The notes beneath the pieces are model-generated. The model had not been told where the DNA came from and ran no database searches. It was given only the letters and a program-made list of their open reading frames with translations. This document shows, piece after piece, positions 34,305 to 48,400 of a DNA stretch of 64,000 nucleotides; within the stretch, counting starts at the first letter, position 1; each line of letters begins with the position of its first letter. The stretch lies in assembly GCA_963930775.1 (NCBI GenBank), contig OZ005690.1, positions 3,208,225 through 3,272,224 of the forward strand, written 5' to 3'. The translations under genes and the position numbers were made by a program. Source of the DNA: Cliona cf. orientalis. Its lineage: Eukaryota; Porifera; Demospongiae; Clionaida; Clionaidae.

Positions 34305-34680
34305 CATTTAATAGACTATCGCGTGTAATAACTAATTAATTTACAGTTAATGTACATGTGGTCATGTGCTTATCTACAAATGGATGTAGTTAGAGACAGA
34401 GATAGTTATATAAAATAATTACAGTACCTATATATATAGTGACATATTATTTCCTTCAAAGCAGTTTTGATAGTAAACTATTAGCCCGTAATAATAATAC
34501 TAAATTAAAAGTGCTGTGGTGATATTCAGTATGTCATACGTGTATTATGCTATAGTTACATTGAAATGCACAATATTATGGTTCCCAAGTCATTAATAAT
34601 AATATTATTGTGAGATAGAAGTGCAAGTGCACATGCATGATATTGTGTAACTGAATTTGCTATATTTCTATATAACGATA
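34305..34680. other. Spacer between convergent C and D
   Basis: AT-rich sequence with no gene. It forms the centre of the inverted pair. Confidence 0.5.
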
Positions 34681-37600
34681 CTAGTGATGATAATCCAATA
34701 GTGGAGATGTGCTGTCTACTGAAGCTAATGAGGCTCTATCGTCTTCATCATAGTTTGTACTAATTTCCACTCTTGCCGAGTTTTGTATGACAGAATCAGG
34801 TGGTCCTAAGTACAGCGCTGAAAATGTGGGTTTCCCAATGTCATTAGAAGTAGAGCCTCTAGCAGTGGAGTAATTAGCTGTTGCTGTCTCATTAACTGCT
34901 GTTCATTAGTACATCGCTTTGAATATTTCGTGCGAACTATAGCGTACAAATGGTAGGAGATTATGACAGCTAGGAGAATCACTGTGAAAGCTCCTGATAT
35001 GTGACTGGCAATACTGACAATCCTTGTATCTTCAAATTTTAACTTTATTGTGCTGAGTACACCAAGATTTGCATAGCAAGCCATTTCAATCACATCAACA
35101 AAAACTGATTGATACACTCGGCCAAACTGTCCCTTGATCATAAAAAGGCCAACCACAGACGTTATTATTGCCAATAAATTGACTCCAGGATCTCCCGATA
35201 CATTGAGTGCAAACACAAGATACAAAGCAAAACGTATGAATAGCAGCAAACCAGTCCAGTAGCGATGCTTAGGGACATAGGGAGCATGGTAAGGCTCTAT
35301 GAAATGACACAATTGCTGAGATATGACCCACTTGAAGATTACCTTGTCCTGAAGATGAAGAAGCCACTGCCAAAAGAAAATGGTACAATGTGTACACTGT
35401 ACCAATGACTAGTATTAGGATGGCCACAACAAAAAGAGGGATTTGTTTGCTACTTAAGTACTCAACTGTTGCATCAGGAAGCCACACCCTCTTAGGTGAG
35501 CCACCTCCAGGATTATCAAGCTGAGTGAAAGATAAGGATGTGATTGTTGTTTGAAGGAATTTTGTGTATGAGAGCAAGATTAGGGTAGCTAGAGTAGCCA
35601 CTGGGTTCGCTTTACCAATCAAACGAGAGAATCTCATTGATTTTTTGCTGACAATGATCACAACTAGAATCATGATGTACATTGGGAAAGCCAACTGGAG
35701 CCATGTTTTCCAATAGGTGTCCATTCCTTCAAAGAAGCAAACATCAAACCCAATTTCCAAGTTGAGCCATGATACAAGAATTGAGTAATATCTAAGTGAT
35801 GGTGATAATCCAAAGAAAAACTGACTGCTGTTGGCACCTATGATATTCATATAAAAAATCAGTCCGTTCAATGTTCCATTGGCAACAGTCAAATTGAGAA
35901 TTATCAGGAATGATACGAGAAAAATTCCAGCTATATCAGAGCAATTGAGATTACTGGAAAATATCCCTTGTACTGCATCTTAGAGCAAGGGACACACCGA
36001 GAGCTTCCTAAGGATAAGCTAAGATCAGGATGACAGAGTGAACACAAAAGTCCTGAACGATTGTTAGCACACTGTGCATCAGATCCATTGGCAAGATTTA
36101 GGTTGATGTAAATTTTGGAAGTTGGTGGGAGACAATAGTCTAGTGGACAGTAAGGGTGCTTTAGAAATCCACTCGAACCGTTAGTACCATTAATGAAATC
36201 TATCCAAAAGTTGCCTTCCCTAGTTAGTGATTCAGTTTTACGATTGCAATTATTTGCTGCTTCAGTGAAATAAGGACTAAGCCTCACATCACACACACAG
36301 ATGCAATCATCACGACTTTTTTATTCTGGAACCCTATTGGACACCGGCAACGTGTAAAGTTAACACGAACTCTGCTAAGTGATCCATTGGCATTCCGACA
36401 CGGACCTTCCGGGTATAGTATCAATTCTTCATAGTGATTATGAGAACGGATGCTGAATGTTAGGTTTGTGCAAGCATCTTGAGTGACTTGAAGTGACTGG
36501 CCTTCACCTAAAATGCTTCTTGTGTGTTTAAGATAACTGTGTATTGCAACTTGGGTTATTGTATGATTCATGTGATCAACTGCGACAAGTGATACATTAA
36601 ACATCTCTCCCTTCATTTTGTAAATGATTGGAGGCTCGTAGCTGCAGTTTGGTTTGTCATCAGGCGTACAGAAACACACCCTCACTGGTGAAGAGCTCAA
36701 CATTTCAGGATCTGTTATGTTACTAATGAGCTTAAGGTAAGTGAACCCGTCGATTTTTGTGTGTATGTAGCCACTAGTTATGATTTCAGCTCTACGTGGA
36801 TCTGGTATGCATCGATCCAGTAGCCCTCCAAAGATCACGGATGAAGCAGAATTATTTCCTCTCGTGGTGAACTCTATGTTAGGCTGTTTGGACATGTTCC
36901 CTAGAGCGGATATTCTTGAAAAGACTTGAAAAAAGCACTGATTACTGCTATTGTCTCTATCTATCTTTAAGTTATAACTACCTTCACAAGTATAAGGATA
37001 CATTTCATCATCTACATAAATTGCTGTGCCATTCTGAGCAAAATTTGATATAAAATAAATGCTGGTGTTTAAAGGGTTATTGGATGGACTTGCGTATGCC
37101 TTTTGAATACGCAATTGTGCAGCTGATGTCAGATATACTCCACCGCCTAGCTGTGCACTATTATTCATAAAAATCAGTATGTTTTGATGGGGAGTGTTTT
37201 TTGCTTGACGATAAGGCTCTGTACATGTAATGAGTGAGTTGGTGGCATACACTCCCCCACCTTTGTATTTTGCTCTATTTGATGAGACATTGGCTATACT
37301 TCCAATACTACGAGATACAAATGTGCTATGGTCAAGATAGATGCCACCTCCACTGCCATTAGCTTCATTATAGGCTATAGTCAACTCATAGAATCCCTTG
37401 CTATGCAAAATATCACCACCATAAGGCAATAAGATGCTTTCAATTGCATAGATTGCTCCTCCTGCTGTTCCAGCAGAGTTGTGTGTTAGGTTACATTGTC
37501 CACTGAAAGCAACCTCTTGTTGACTCTGCAGAATATAAATGGCACCACCACTTTGTCTGGCTTGGTTGTGTGACAAAACACTATTTTTGAGATCCACTTC

Positions 37601-38827
37601 TGATGCAATAGCGTATAGTGCACCTCCAGTTGTTGCATTGTTGTGAACAAATAGACTATGATTGTCATACATTTGAGTCCCCTGGTCAAGAAACATAGCA
37701 CCACCCGATTGCTTAGCCAAATTCGCCTTGTATATACTTCCTCTCAATATCACTACCCTATGTGCTCCTTGTGACAAATACATAGCACCACCTTGAGTAG
37801 CCTGATTTTGAACAAATACACTACTGTTGATACATATATTGGATTCCCTTACTGAAACTGAACCACCATAAGTTTTTGCTTTGTTGCCATAAAATAGAGT
37901 GTAGTATACCGTCATATTTGAGGATTGTTGAATGGACAGTGCCCCTCCTTGTCCAGTATCACTCGTATTATTGGTGAATGTACTACTATTAATACTCAGT
38001 ATAGTATTAAAAGTAGCAATGGCACCTCCTGCAGACAGCCTTATTTTTCCCACATTATATATCGACTGATTAGAGTCATAGAAGGGAACATGATTATGGA
38101 TAAACGTGCTGTTACTAATAGTAATGTTGTTGAATGCATAGCTAGTACTGTATATTGCTCCACCAACATCTGCGCTGTTGTTAAAAAATGTGCATCTAGT
38201 AATAGTAACGTTGCTTTTGGCCACAAAAATTGCTCCACCTACGTGAACAGTGATATGCGATGTGCTTTTTATATCCACAATGTCCAGATAGGTACCAACT
38301 CTGTTGGAGAAAAAAAAAGAATTTGTAACTGTAAGGTTACTTTCTGCGATTTTAAGTGCTGTGTGACTTCCGTTCTGGCCTTGAAAAGTAGAGTTGCTTA
38401 TTACAAAATTGAATACTAATGAAAAACTATTATTGCCACATCCAATAAAATATATCCCTTTTATCCATAGTTTAGTAATATTTTCAAAGTTGAAACTTGT
38501 TTGATGTTGGCAACAGATAGTGTAAGCTGGGCCCTCAGATTCTGGTGTAGAATTTGTAAGCATGGAAAAATTATAGATATTTGCAATGAAAAGATCAAGG
38601 TCAAGTTTGTGGTTTCCATTTAAGAATATCAAATTTGTGTTTGAAGACAACCAGTTGCTTAAAGTTAGAGCGAAATAAGAGAGTGTGATACAAGGTTTTG
38701 TAGGACATGGGATACCTGATGATGGAGCAACATAAAGCAGAGTTTCCCTATCCAACAGATCTTGTGAGAAATTTACATGAAATAGGATTTTGACTATTGC
38801 TAGTCTAAAGAGTATCTGTTGCTTCAT
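34681..38827 (-). pseudogene. Receptor copy D (four frameshifts)
   Basis: ATG 38827 starts a signal peptide. Residues to about 36300 form the longest uninterrupted part: beta-helix repeats (GGAIFVAKS, GGAIYST, GGALSIQQ, GGGIYLDHS) and part of the Cys-rich stalk. Then come breaks near 36320 (after CPIGFQNKK), at about 35935 (a TA gain just before the first membrane segment), near 35390 (one extra base before FFWQWLLHL), and in the tail near 34815. Read across frames, the membrane module (NGLIFYMNIIGANSS, WLNLEIGFDVCFFEGMDTYW, HRYWTGLLLFIR) and the tail (DDRASLASVDSTSPLLDYHH, stop at 34681) are all preserved. It is closest to copy C and probably a recent pseudogene. Confidence 0.85.
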
Positions 38828-40388
38828 CACACAATATTAATATTATTGCTACTGACAAGCTTAGAAAACAATAATATTATTACGCTAAGCCTTGACTTTG
38901 ACGATGCACATCACTGATCTTTACTTCAGCCCCTGTTTAACTTGAATTGCACTACGCAGTTTGATTCACCAGTTACTGTACATGCAGCCTTTATAAGCTT
39001 GTACCTTATACTACAATGTATGATATCAATAATCTAAAGTGTACATACACAGTCTTTATTCAGGTTCAATAATTTAAAGGAATTATTTCTTGTTCACCAA
39101 AGGTGTTGTTTTATGTAACCATCAATTGTTTTAGATTATCAATGAAGGGCATGCAGCTACCAGTATAATTATTATTGACAACTAGCAACTAAACCTGATA
39201 GCAAGTACAGTTACTCTATACAAAATTAAAGTAGTCCCAAAGAAATAATCTTGGTAGTTCAAAACTATACACAGTTAGCTACTATGGAGAGCAGTATTAT
39301 CACTATGCTCCCAAGAGTATTGTTATGGGACCTTTAAGTGGAGTCGTACCCTAAATATAACTGCTTGGCTCATATAATATTATAGGAATTCTTTACCACC
39401 ACCAATCACATCTGTTAAAGATTTTGTCTATACCAAGGGGTGTGTCAGTAGCTGAAAAAGATCCAAGGACCGAAATGTTCTATATGAACTTGTTGGATGC
39501 TTACTACGTCCATGCTCAGTAACTAAGACCTTTCAAATTATGTATATCATGTCATTTCAGCCATGCTATGACATGAATTTATGTCAATATCAATGATCAT
39601 CTATGATCCATATAATTATCATACCCAGATTAATTGACTTTCAAACTGTAAATGACGTGCAGTGTAGAATTAATACAAATGCAGACCTCGAGTATATGGA
39701 ATTTTAGGACAGAAGAACAATGTCAGTAGTTAATAGCCTATAGTTGTGGCTAGAGATGGACATAGTTAGCGATTATTTGATCGAGTTTTCACTAGCCAGT
39801 CATGATTATTAATAATTATACATTCGACACCTCACGAAGTGTCTTTGCTAGGGGAGCAATGGTGCATGATTATCGAAACAATGGGACAAGATTTTAAACT
39901 GACTGTGAAGGCTTGATCAAACTAAGTGCTAATTATTATAATATTATTAAGTAGCTATTGTAGCTAGGTATACAAAACATTAATATGAGTGACCTAGAAA
40001 GATTTAATAAATAATACTTGCTGCATGAGTATCAGAGATGTTTTCAGCTCATAGAAGAGAAGTATATTATATTAAATCTCTATGGACTAACAAAACAGAT
40101 TGTTTATGCACATCAGTACTCCCAATGCAAATATCACATGATGAAAATGACTGATACAAACACATCCATTCATTGATGGTTTTTACTTTGGGATGAAAAC
40201 ATAATAGCTACTTGTTTTACTTTGAGATGAAAACATCAATGCTTGCTTTACTTTGGGATGAAAAATCAATCCTTATTTTCAAAACACTTTATTCACTTCT
40301 ATTGGAGCATGTAGTAAACATTTCATAGTTAAAACTTTATATGAATATGTTGTCTCCGAGTTACTACATTTCAAACTCATAGCTCATC
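38828..40388. other. 1.56-kb spacer between divergent D and E
   Basis: No gene was recognised. It holds the promoter sides of D and E and, at 40178-40272, three copies of a motif containing ACTTTGGGATGAAAA (the middle one with GAG in place of GGG). Confidence 0.5.
40178..40272 (+). promoter_or_regulatory. Triplicated TTTACTTTGGGATGAAAA motif upstream of receptor E
   Basis: TTTTACTTTGGGATGAAAAC, TTTTACTTTGAGATGAAAAC and TTTACTTTGGGATGAAAAAT stand in a row 120-210 bp before the start codon. The inverted paralogue F has one such motif (TTTTGGGATGAAAA, minus strand, 49441-49460) at a similar distance. A role in expression is inferred only from this conservation. Confidence 0.4.
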
Positions 40389-43300
40389 ATGATAACTTGG
40401 CTGCCTATTATTTCTCTAGTTCTCGTGAATTTGACATCCATTCATTGCAACAGTGAACTGGTGTATGTCTCTCCAAGTCCTCCTCCTAACCCAGACTGCC
40501 ATGATGGCCTTCCGTGTCAAACTCTAAAGAGCTACTTCAATAACAAAACATTCACTCAGCAGAGTGTCAACCTCACAATGATATATCTTGCTGGACAGCA
40601 TAAAGGAGGTGGCCAACAGATTGCACTGAAGTCCACGTCATTCATTGTAAGAGGAACTGGGGTATTGGATGTAATCATAAAGAATGTAAACATAGAATTG
40701 CAGTATGCTACAGAAATATACTTTGAGAATATCATTCTTAATCACTGGAACTGCACATCCCCTAGTCCACCATTTCTTGTATTAGAGATGGTGTCAGTAC
40801 TGGCAGTGAATCAGACACACATCTTCATAAGACATACTACAAACTCGAGTGGAAATAAGATAGAGCTTGTGAATTCTGTCTTTAGAAATTCATCATTATC
40901 AGGAAGATTGTCATTTATCAAAAGTGAATGGAATACAGAGGCCATGCATGAGTTTGATTTCATCCACACTTAACATTGGCAAGAATACTAACATTAGTTT
41001 CATGCATAATCTAGTGCAAACGGCAGTTTTGTTCTTAAACTCATCCACACTTAATCTTGAAAGTAATGTTTACATGGCCTTTGTCAGTAACTCAAGAGCT
41101 ATACTGGCAATACATGATTCAACATTAAGTGTGGTGGCTGACACCAGTATGATCTTTATCAACAACTCAAAAATATATGATCAAGAAGGAGCTGCTGCTA
41201 TATTAGCTATATACTCCACAGTGAATATTGAGGGTGACTTGCACTTCATTAACAACTCAGCATACAGTCAAGGAGCAATCGATTTTCGGTTATCAACTTT
41301 GAATGTTAGGAACAGTGCAAGGATTGTTTTTGTTAATAACTTAGCTAGAAGACAAGCAGGGGGACTTCGTTTAAAATATTCTGTTCTTAATGTAGAGGGT
41401 AATGCTGAAATAGCATTTATAAACAACTCTGCAGGAAAAATAGGATCCACAGGCATATTATCATCGACGGTACATATCAGGCACAATGCAAGTCTGCACT
41501 TCATCGGTAATTCAGCAAGTACATTTGGAGGGTCAACTCACATAGAACTCTCAACTGTCACTATTGAAAATAATGCACATATTGTTTTCACTAACAATGT
41601 AGCTGCTGACACTGTAGGAGGCATGGTCCTGCGATCATCTATACTCAACATCAGTCATAATGTACAAATTTTATTTAATAGCAATCATGCAGCTGTAGGA
41701 GGAGCTGTTTATGCACTCAATGGCACAATAAATGTTAAAAATCACGCGCAAATAATTTTTACTAACAATTCAGCATTTTCAGCCGGTGCATTAGCTCTCA
41801 TAGAGTCTGAATTACACTTAAAGAATTGCACAATTTTGACTTTTATCAACAACACTGCCATTAATTTTGGTGGAGCGATATTCAGTTATAATTCAAAATT
41901 CTCAATTGAAAATGCTACAAACAAGTTTATTAATAATTCAGCAGCAAGTGGAGGTGCTATTGCTCTTCTTCCATCAACGCTTAAATTGGTAAATGAAAGT
42001 TCTAATTTAACTTTTGAGAGCAATTTAGCAAAGGAGAAAGGAGGAGCAATATATGTTGATCCAGATCGATTTGAGTTGACATCACAAGTCCGATATAATG
42101 ACTATAATTATGCTTGACAGCAACTGTTTATACGACACAAACGCAGCTAATACAGAACAGTATTTCTATTTTGTAAACAATGTGGCACAAATAGCAGGTG
42201 ACGACATTTATGGTGCTTCTCTGGCATGGTGTAGTGCAAGTATTGTACACATACACCCAAAGAATAATTCAAGTCTATCTTCTATATCTGGTTTCCCCAT
42301 ACGTGTTTGCAGATGTGATAAAAAACATATTAAATCATTTTGCTATAACAATTCACACACTATCAGTCACTTCAATGTTTCCTATTACCCTGGTGAGATG
42401 ATTTCAGTCTCCGTTGTAGTTGTGGGTGGAGACTGGGGGGCAACACCTGGAATGGTCTACGCTAGATTCCAGCCGCCATACACATCATCAATCCTGAAAC
42501 CATCCAGCCAGTACAATCAATGGATCAATGAATCACGATGCACTGCACTCAATTACACTGTGTACAGTAATAAATCAGTACAGTTGATGTTATCAGCATC
42601 ATCTTATTATGACATTGCCCTCCTTCAAAATTTTTGTACAAATAATACAACTCAACAGTATCATGCAAAGGCATGTACTTTCTTTTCCCCACTGTATATC
42701 AATTTCACAGTCCTACCTTGTCCATCTGGATTCTCTCTACAGGGAAACCCTCCAGGATGTTATTGCTATCCCGTGCTCACTGATAATGGAATAAACTGCA
42801 AAATTTTCAAAAATGAAGCGATATTTTCCTGGAATACTTCATTCTGGATTGAAGTGTATGCTAAGAAAATTATTCTCAGTAAATACTGCCCATTCGACTA
42901 TTGCAAAGATACCAAGGTGATTAAAGGGATATCAGGTGATCAGTGTTCCTTCAACCGAGCTGGAAGACTATGTGGTGGATGCAAGGCGAACTACAGCCTA
43001 GCTATAGGCTCCTCCAAATGCATCTATTGTGCAAATGACAATAATGTGACTCTTCTTATTTTCTTTGCTGCTGCAGGATTCTTGTTAGTTTTCTTTATCA
43101 GTATCTTGAACCTCACTGTTACTCAAGGTATGATAAATGGACTCATATTCTATGCAAACATTGTATGGACCTATCAAAGTGTCCTCTTTCCAAATCAAAT
43201 ACCCAGTATTATACTCACTATTTTTAAGACTTTTATAGCCTGGCTTAATCTGGATTTTGGAATTGAAATATGCTTTGTAAATCACTTGAACGCTTTCTGG

Positions 43301-44314
43301 AAGTCTTGGTTGCAATTTATCTTTCCCCTCTATCTCTGGTCCATTGCTGGACTGATGATTATGCTTGCTCGATATTCAACTCGACTGACTGCACTCTTTG
43401 GAAACAGAGCTGTTCCAGTGTTGGCCACAATTTTTCTGTTGTCTTACATGAAGCTACTTCGAACTGCTGTGGAGATATTGCATTTCTCATTACTCAGTGT
43501 GATAGATTTTGTCAGCTCCAATGATACTACTTTAGCAGCTACATCTGATTCTCAATCATTTGTATGGTCAGTTGATGGAACACTTGATTACTTTGGCTAT
43601 CCACATATCCTCCTCTTTGTTGCAGCATTGTTTACTCTGCTGTTTCTGTGGCTGCCATACACTCTGCTTTTACTTTTTATTCAGTGGATACGAAGGGTCT
43701 CTCACTACAGGCTTCTGAGGTGGACTATAAGATTTAATCCTTTCTATGATGCCATCCTTGCTCCTTTGAAACACAAGCACCAGTATTGGTTTGGACTTCT
43801 GTTGCTTGTCCGAGGCATAATATTCATCGTATTCACATCTAATTTCTCTATTCCAAACAGTATCAATTTGATAATACTGCTTATCTGTGCAGGGCTCTTG
43901 CTCTTTTACATGTTTTCAACAAGTGTATACAAGAGTCATGCTCTTTTGGTAGCTATTTCATAGCTCCTTCTTCTTGAATATTTGTTTTCTTAGTGGATTC
44001 ATTATATTTTCCCACACCAAAACCCAAGTTAGGTCATCTATGCAGACAAGTGCTATACACTCATCTCCACTGGGATTGCTTTTCTTCAGTTTTGTGGTAT
44101 TATTCTCTACCAGATTTACTCACTGTGCTGTTCATGTGGAGTGGGAAGAGGTCTAAACAAAGTTTACCGAGTACACGAAGACCAGGTGCATGCGATATTG
44201 GACATGAGTTCTCGTCTTGAACGTCGTAAGTATTCTGCAGAGAGACAGCCACTGATTGATCCAAACCATAGTGATCATAACAGTGATGAACCTAGCTACT
44301 TACTGAATATATAA
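40389..44314 (+). pseudogene. Receptor copy E (about five frameshifts)
   Basis: ATG 40389 begins a signal peptide and the SELVYVSPSPPPNPDC/CQTLKSYFNN start shared with copy F. Beta-helix repeats with alternating INNSA/GGAI phrases follow. Then come a Cys-rich stalk (CGGCKANYSLAIGSSKCIYC), membrane segments (TQGMINGLIFYANIVWTYQS, FIAWLNLDFGIEICF, VPVLATIFLLSYMKLLR, HQYWFGLLLLVRG) and the tail. Relative to F the frame breaks near 40950 (extra bases after GAGGCCATG), near 42100, near 43950 (+4 bases before CATAGCTCCTTC), and near 44055 (+2), before the tail resumes to a TAA at 44312-44314 (AERQPLIDPNHSD). Long intact stretches remain (621 residues from 42098). The breaks mark it as a pseudogene of the F type, inverted and tail-to-tail to it. 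Confidence 0.85.
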
Positions 44315-44562
44315 TAATAAAGATCGCTGGAGATTATATCTAGCTAAGTGTAGGTATATACTGACTGTATAATCAATTATAGGCTTTATAGTGGTAAATA
44401 ACATCATCTATTTGTAATCAAGTACTGTGATAGTCATAATGAAGATTTTTCAAGCATGTATGTATAATAGTGACATTAATTTTGTACACATAATGTAGCC
44501 ATAGACTGTAGATACAATAACAGTGTAACTATAACTCTTGGACTTCATGAGATCTTAATCTG

Positions 44563-45180
44563 TTGGCTGAACAACTAGCTATATATATCTTGCTGATCGA
44601 TCCCAGGTGGTCGCAGTCAATGGTTCTGAGTAGTTTTCGGAAGCTGCTGTTATATCTGAGGGCTCTATGTTGGTACACCCTTTGCTCTTCTGATATTGAT
44701 GGTCTACCGAGTGTTATCCAAAGACTTCTGAGTGACTCAAATGTTAAATTAAATTTGTTTGCTGACAATGTCCTTCTCCATCATGTTATTAGAAGTCTTG
44801 CTGACTATGCTACTTTGCAGTTGGTAGTATCTTCAATTGAAGCATGGTTTATATCTAATTTCTTATCTTTCAATGCAGGAAAATGCAAATAGCTATAATA
44901 ATATGATAGTCTTTCGGAAGCAATTTCCAATTATAGTCCCTTGCAACTCTTTGATGCTGTTTGGAAGTCCAATGGAACCAGTTGAGTGCTACAAATATTT
45001 GTGTCTTCCAACTTGAGCTGCATGGTCAGCTCATATTGATGCCATCTGATCTAAAGCTAAAAAGATTCTGGGGGGTTAATCTATAGATTTTGGATCTGTG
45101 ATCCATGACACGCTCAAGCAGCTTTACCTCTCATTAGTACGATCACACCTGGAATAATAATATGCTAGACAAAGACTTAG
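44563..45180 (+). pseudogene. Degenerate non-LTR retrotransposon reverse-transcriptase fragment
   Basis: The reading SDIDGLPSVIQRLL, VKLNLFADNVLLHH, IEAWFISNFLSFNAGKCK matches the catalytic-core region of LINE reverse transcriptases, with FADN where active enzymes have (Y/F)ADD. Further pieces in other frames (CYKYLCLP, WSAHIDAI, SKAKKILGG, LKQLYLSLVRSHLE) are the usual thumb-side motifs. Frameshifts, stops and the missing second aspartate show it is dead. It lies between the convergent receptors E and F. Confidence 0.8.
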
Positions 45181-45424
45181 TGTTATGATACACACATGAA
45201 TGCCTTGCATTATAATGCATGATGAAGTAATTAAGTGTGCCAGCATAAGTATTGGTTAAAATTTAATGATGCCACACTGTAAGTACAGTAAATGCCTACA
45301 TTATGCACACGTTCTGATTCATACACTAATGTCTAAAATAATAATAATTATTGCTAATTTTGATGTCACAGTTAATGTAAACTACAGTCAGCACCTTTAA
45401 TTTGTAATTTCCCGTATTCTTTAT

Positions 45425-48400
45425 TCAGTAAGTTTCTTCATCATAATTATAATCACTATGATTTGGATCAATCAGTGGCTGCCTCTCAATAGAATACTTA
45501 CGACGTTCAAGTCGAGAACTAATGTCCAATATTGCATCCACCTGGTCTTCATTTACTCGGCGAACTTTACTCAAACTTCCTCCCACTCCACATGAACGGC
45601 ACAGTGAATAAATCTGGTAGAAGATGATTCCACAAAACTGAAGAAAGGCAATTCCAGTAGAGATAAGTGTTGCACTTGTCTGCATAGAGAACCTAACCTT
45701 GGTTTTGGTGTGGGAAAAGATAATGAATCCACTAAGAAAGCATATGTTCAGAAGGAAGGAACTATGAAATATCAAAAGAGCATGACTCTTGTAGATGCTT
45801 GCTGAAAACATGCAAAAGAGCAAGAGCACTGCACAGATATGTAGTATTAATAAATTGATGCCATTTGGGATAGAGAAGTTACATGTAAATACGACAAACA
45901 TTGTGCCTTGTATAAGCAACAGAAGTCCAAACCAATACTGGTGCTTGTGCTTCAAAGGAGCAAAGTTGGCATCATAGAAAGGATTTAATCTTATCGTCCA
46001 CCTCAGAACTCTGTAGTGAGAGACCCCTCGTATCCACTGAATAAGGAGCAAAAGCAGTGTGTATGGAAGCCACAGAAACAGCAGAGTGAACAGTGCTGCA
46101 ACAAAGAGGAGGATATGAGGGTATCCAAAGTAATCAAGTGTTCCATCAATCGACCATACCATTAAATCAGTTGTTACAGTAGTATCATTTGAATTGCCAT
46201 ACACTGTCACAGAGAGTACTGAAAAATGCAAAATCTCCACAGCAGTTCGAAGCAACTTCATGTAAGACAACAGAATAAGTGTAACTAATACTGGAACAGC
46301 TCTATTTCCAAACAGTGCAGTCAGTCGAGTTGAATATCTAGCAAGCATAATTATCACTCCAGCAATGGACCAGAGATATAAGGGAAAGACAAATTGTAAC
46401 CAAGACTTCCAGAAAGCATTCAAGTGATTTACAAAGCACATTTCGATTCCAAAATCCAGATTTAACCAAGCTATAAAAATTTTAAAGAAGATGAGTTCAC
46501 TGGGCATTTGATTAGGAAAGAGAACACTTTGATATGTCCATACAATGTTTGCATAGAATATGAGTCCATTAATCATACCCTGAGTGATAGTGAGGTTCAA
46601 GACACTGATAAGGAAAACTAACAAGAATCCTGCAGCAGCAAAGAAAATAAGAAGAGTCATATTGTTGTCGCTTGTACAGTGGATGCAGTGGGAGGAGCCT
46701 ATCGCTAGGCTGTAGTTCTCCTTACATCCACCACACAGCCTTCCAGCTCGGTTGAAGGAACACAGTGATTGATCACCTGATGCCCCTTTAATCACCTTAG
46801 TATCTTTGCAGTAATTGAATGGACAGTGTTTACTGAGAAGAATTTTTATACTAGACACTGTAATCCAGAGTGAGCTATTCCAGGAAAAGATTGCTTTACT
46901 TTTGAAAATATTGCAAGTCACTCCATTATCGGTAAGCACAGGAAAACAATAACAGCCTGGGGGGTCTCCTTGTAGAGAGAATCCAGGTGAACAAGGTAGG
47001 ATTGTTAAATTGATATGCAGAGGATAAAAGAAAGTACATGCCTTTGCATAGTTTGGCCAAGTCACATTATTATCACACGTAATAATATCAGAATATGGAA
47101 TTGCAGACAGCACCAACTGTACTGTAGCAGTAACTGATTCATTGCTGTACACAGTGTAATTGAGTGAAGCGCATTGAGATTCGTTGATCCATTGATTGTA
47201 TTGGCTGGACGGTTTCAGGATTGATGATGTATGTGGTGGTTGGAATCTAGCATAGACCATTCCAGGTGTTGCCCCCCAGTCTCCACCCACAACTACAACT
47301 GAGACTGGAATCGTCTCACCAGGATAGTAGGAACGAGAGTACTGATTGCCTGAAATGTTATGACATAAAGGTTTATGTTGCTCGTCACATCTGCAAACAC
47401 GCGAAGGATTACCAGAGATAGAAGATAGACTTGAATTATTCTTTGGGTGCATGTGTACAACACTTCCATTGCACCTTTCCAGAGAAGCACCATAAATATT
47501 GTCACCTGCTATTTGTGCAACATTGTTTATAAAATTCAAATACTGTTGCGTATTAGTTGGCCATGGGTTTGTGTCATACAAACAGGTATCAAGCAAATAG
47601 TATAAATTATCGTATTGGATTTGTATTGCATACTGAAATTTATCTGGATCAACATATATTGCTCCTCCTTTCTCTCTTGCTGAATTGTTCTCAAAAGTTA
47701 AATTAGAACTTTCATTTACCAATTCAAGTATTGATGAAAGAAGAGCAATAGCACCTCCATTTACTGCTGAGTTATTAATAAATCTGGTTGTTGCATTTTC
47801 AATGGAGAATCTTGACCTATAGCTATAAAAAGCTCCCCCCAAATTTTTATTAGCTGTGTTGTTGATGAATGCTAAAATTGCGTGACTTCTTGAGTATAAT
47901 TCAGATAATGCAAGAACAACTGCACCAGCTGAAAACGCTGAATTGTTAATAAAAATCATTTGTGCATCATTTTTAACATTGATTGTGCAATTGAGTGCAT
48001 ACAGAGCTCCTCCAACAACTGCATAATTGCTATCAAATAAAATATGTGCTTTATGACTGATATTCAGCGTAGCAAAAAACAATGCCATGCCTCCTGCTGT
48101 GCCAGCTACATTGTTAGTGAAAATAATGTGGGCATTATTTTTGACAGTAATATTGGAGTGCTCTATCAAACATGATCCTCCGTGATGAATTGCTGAGTTA
48201 TTGATGAAGTATAAACTTGCATTGTGCCTGACATGTAGTATTGATGTTATCATGGCTGTGGATCCTATTTTTCCTGCCGAGTTGCCTATAAATGCTATGT
48301 TAGCATTATCCTCTACATTAAGTACAGAATTCTCCAAAAGAATTCCCGCAGCTTGTCTTCTGGCTAAGTTGTTAACAAAACCAATCCTTGCACAGTTTCT

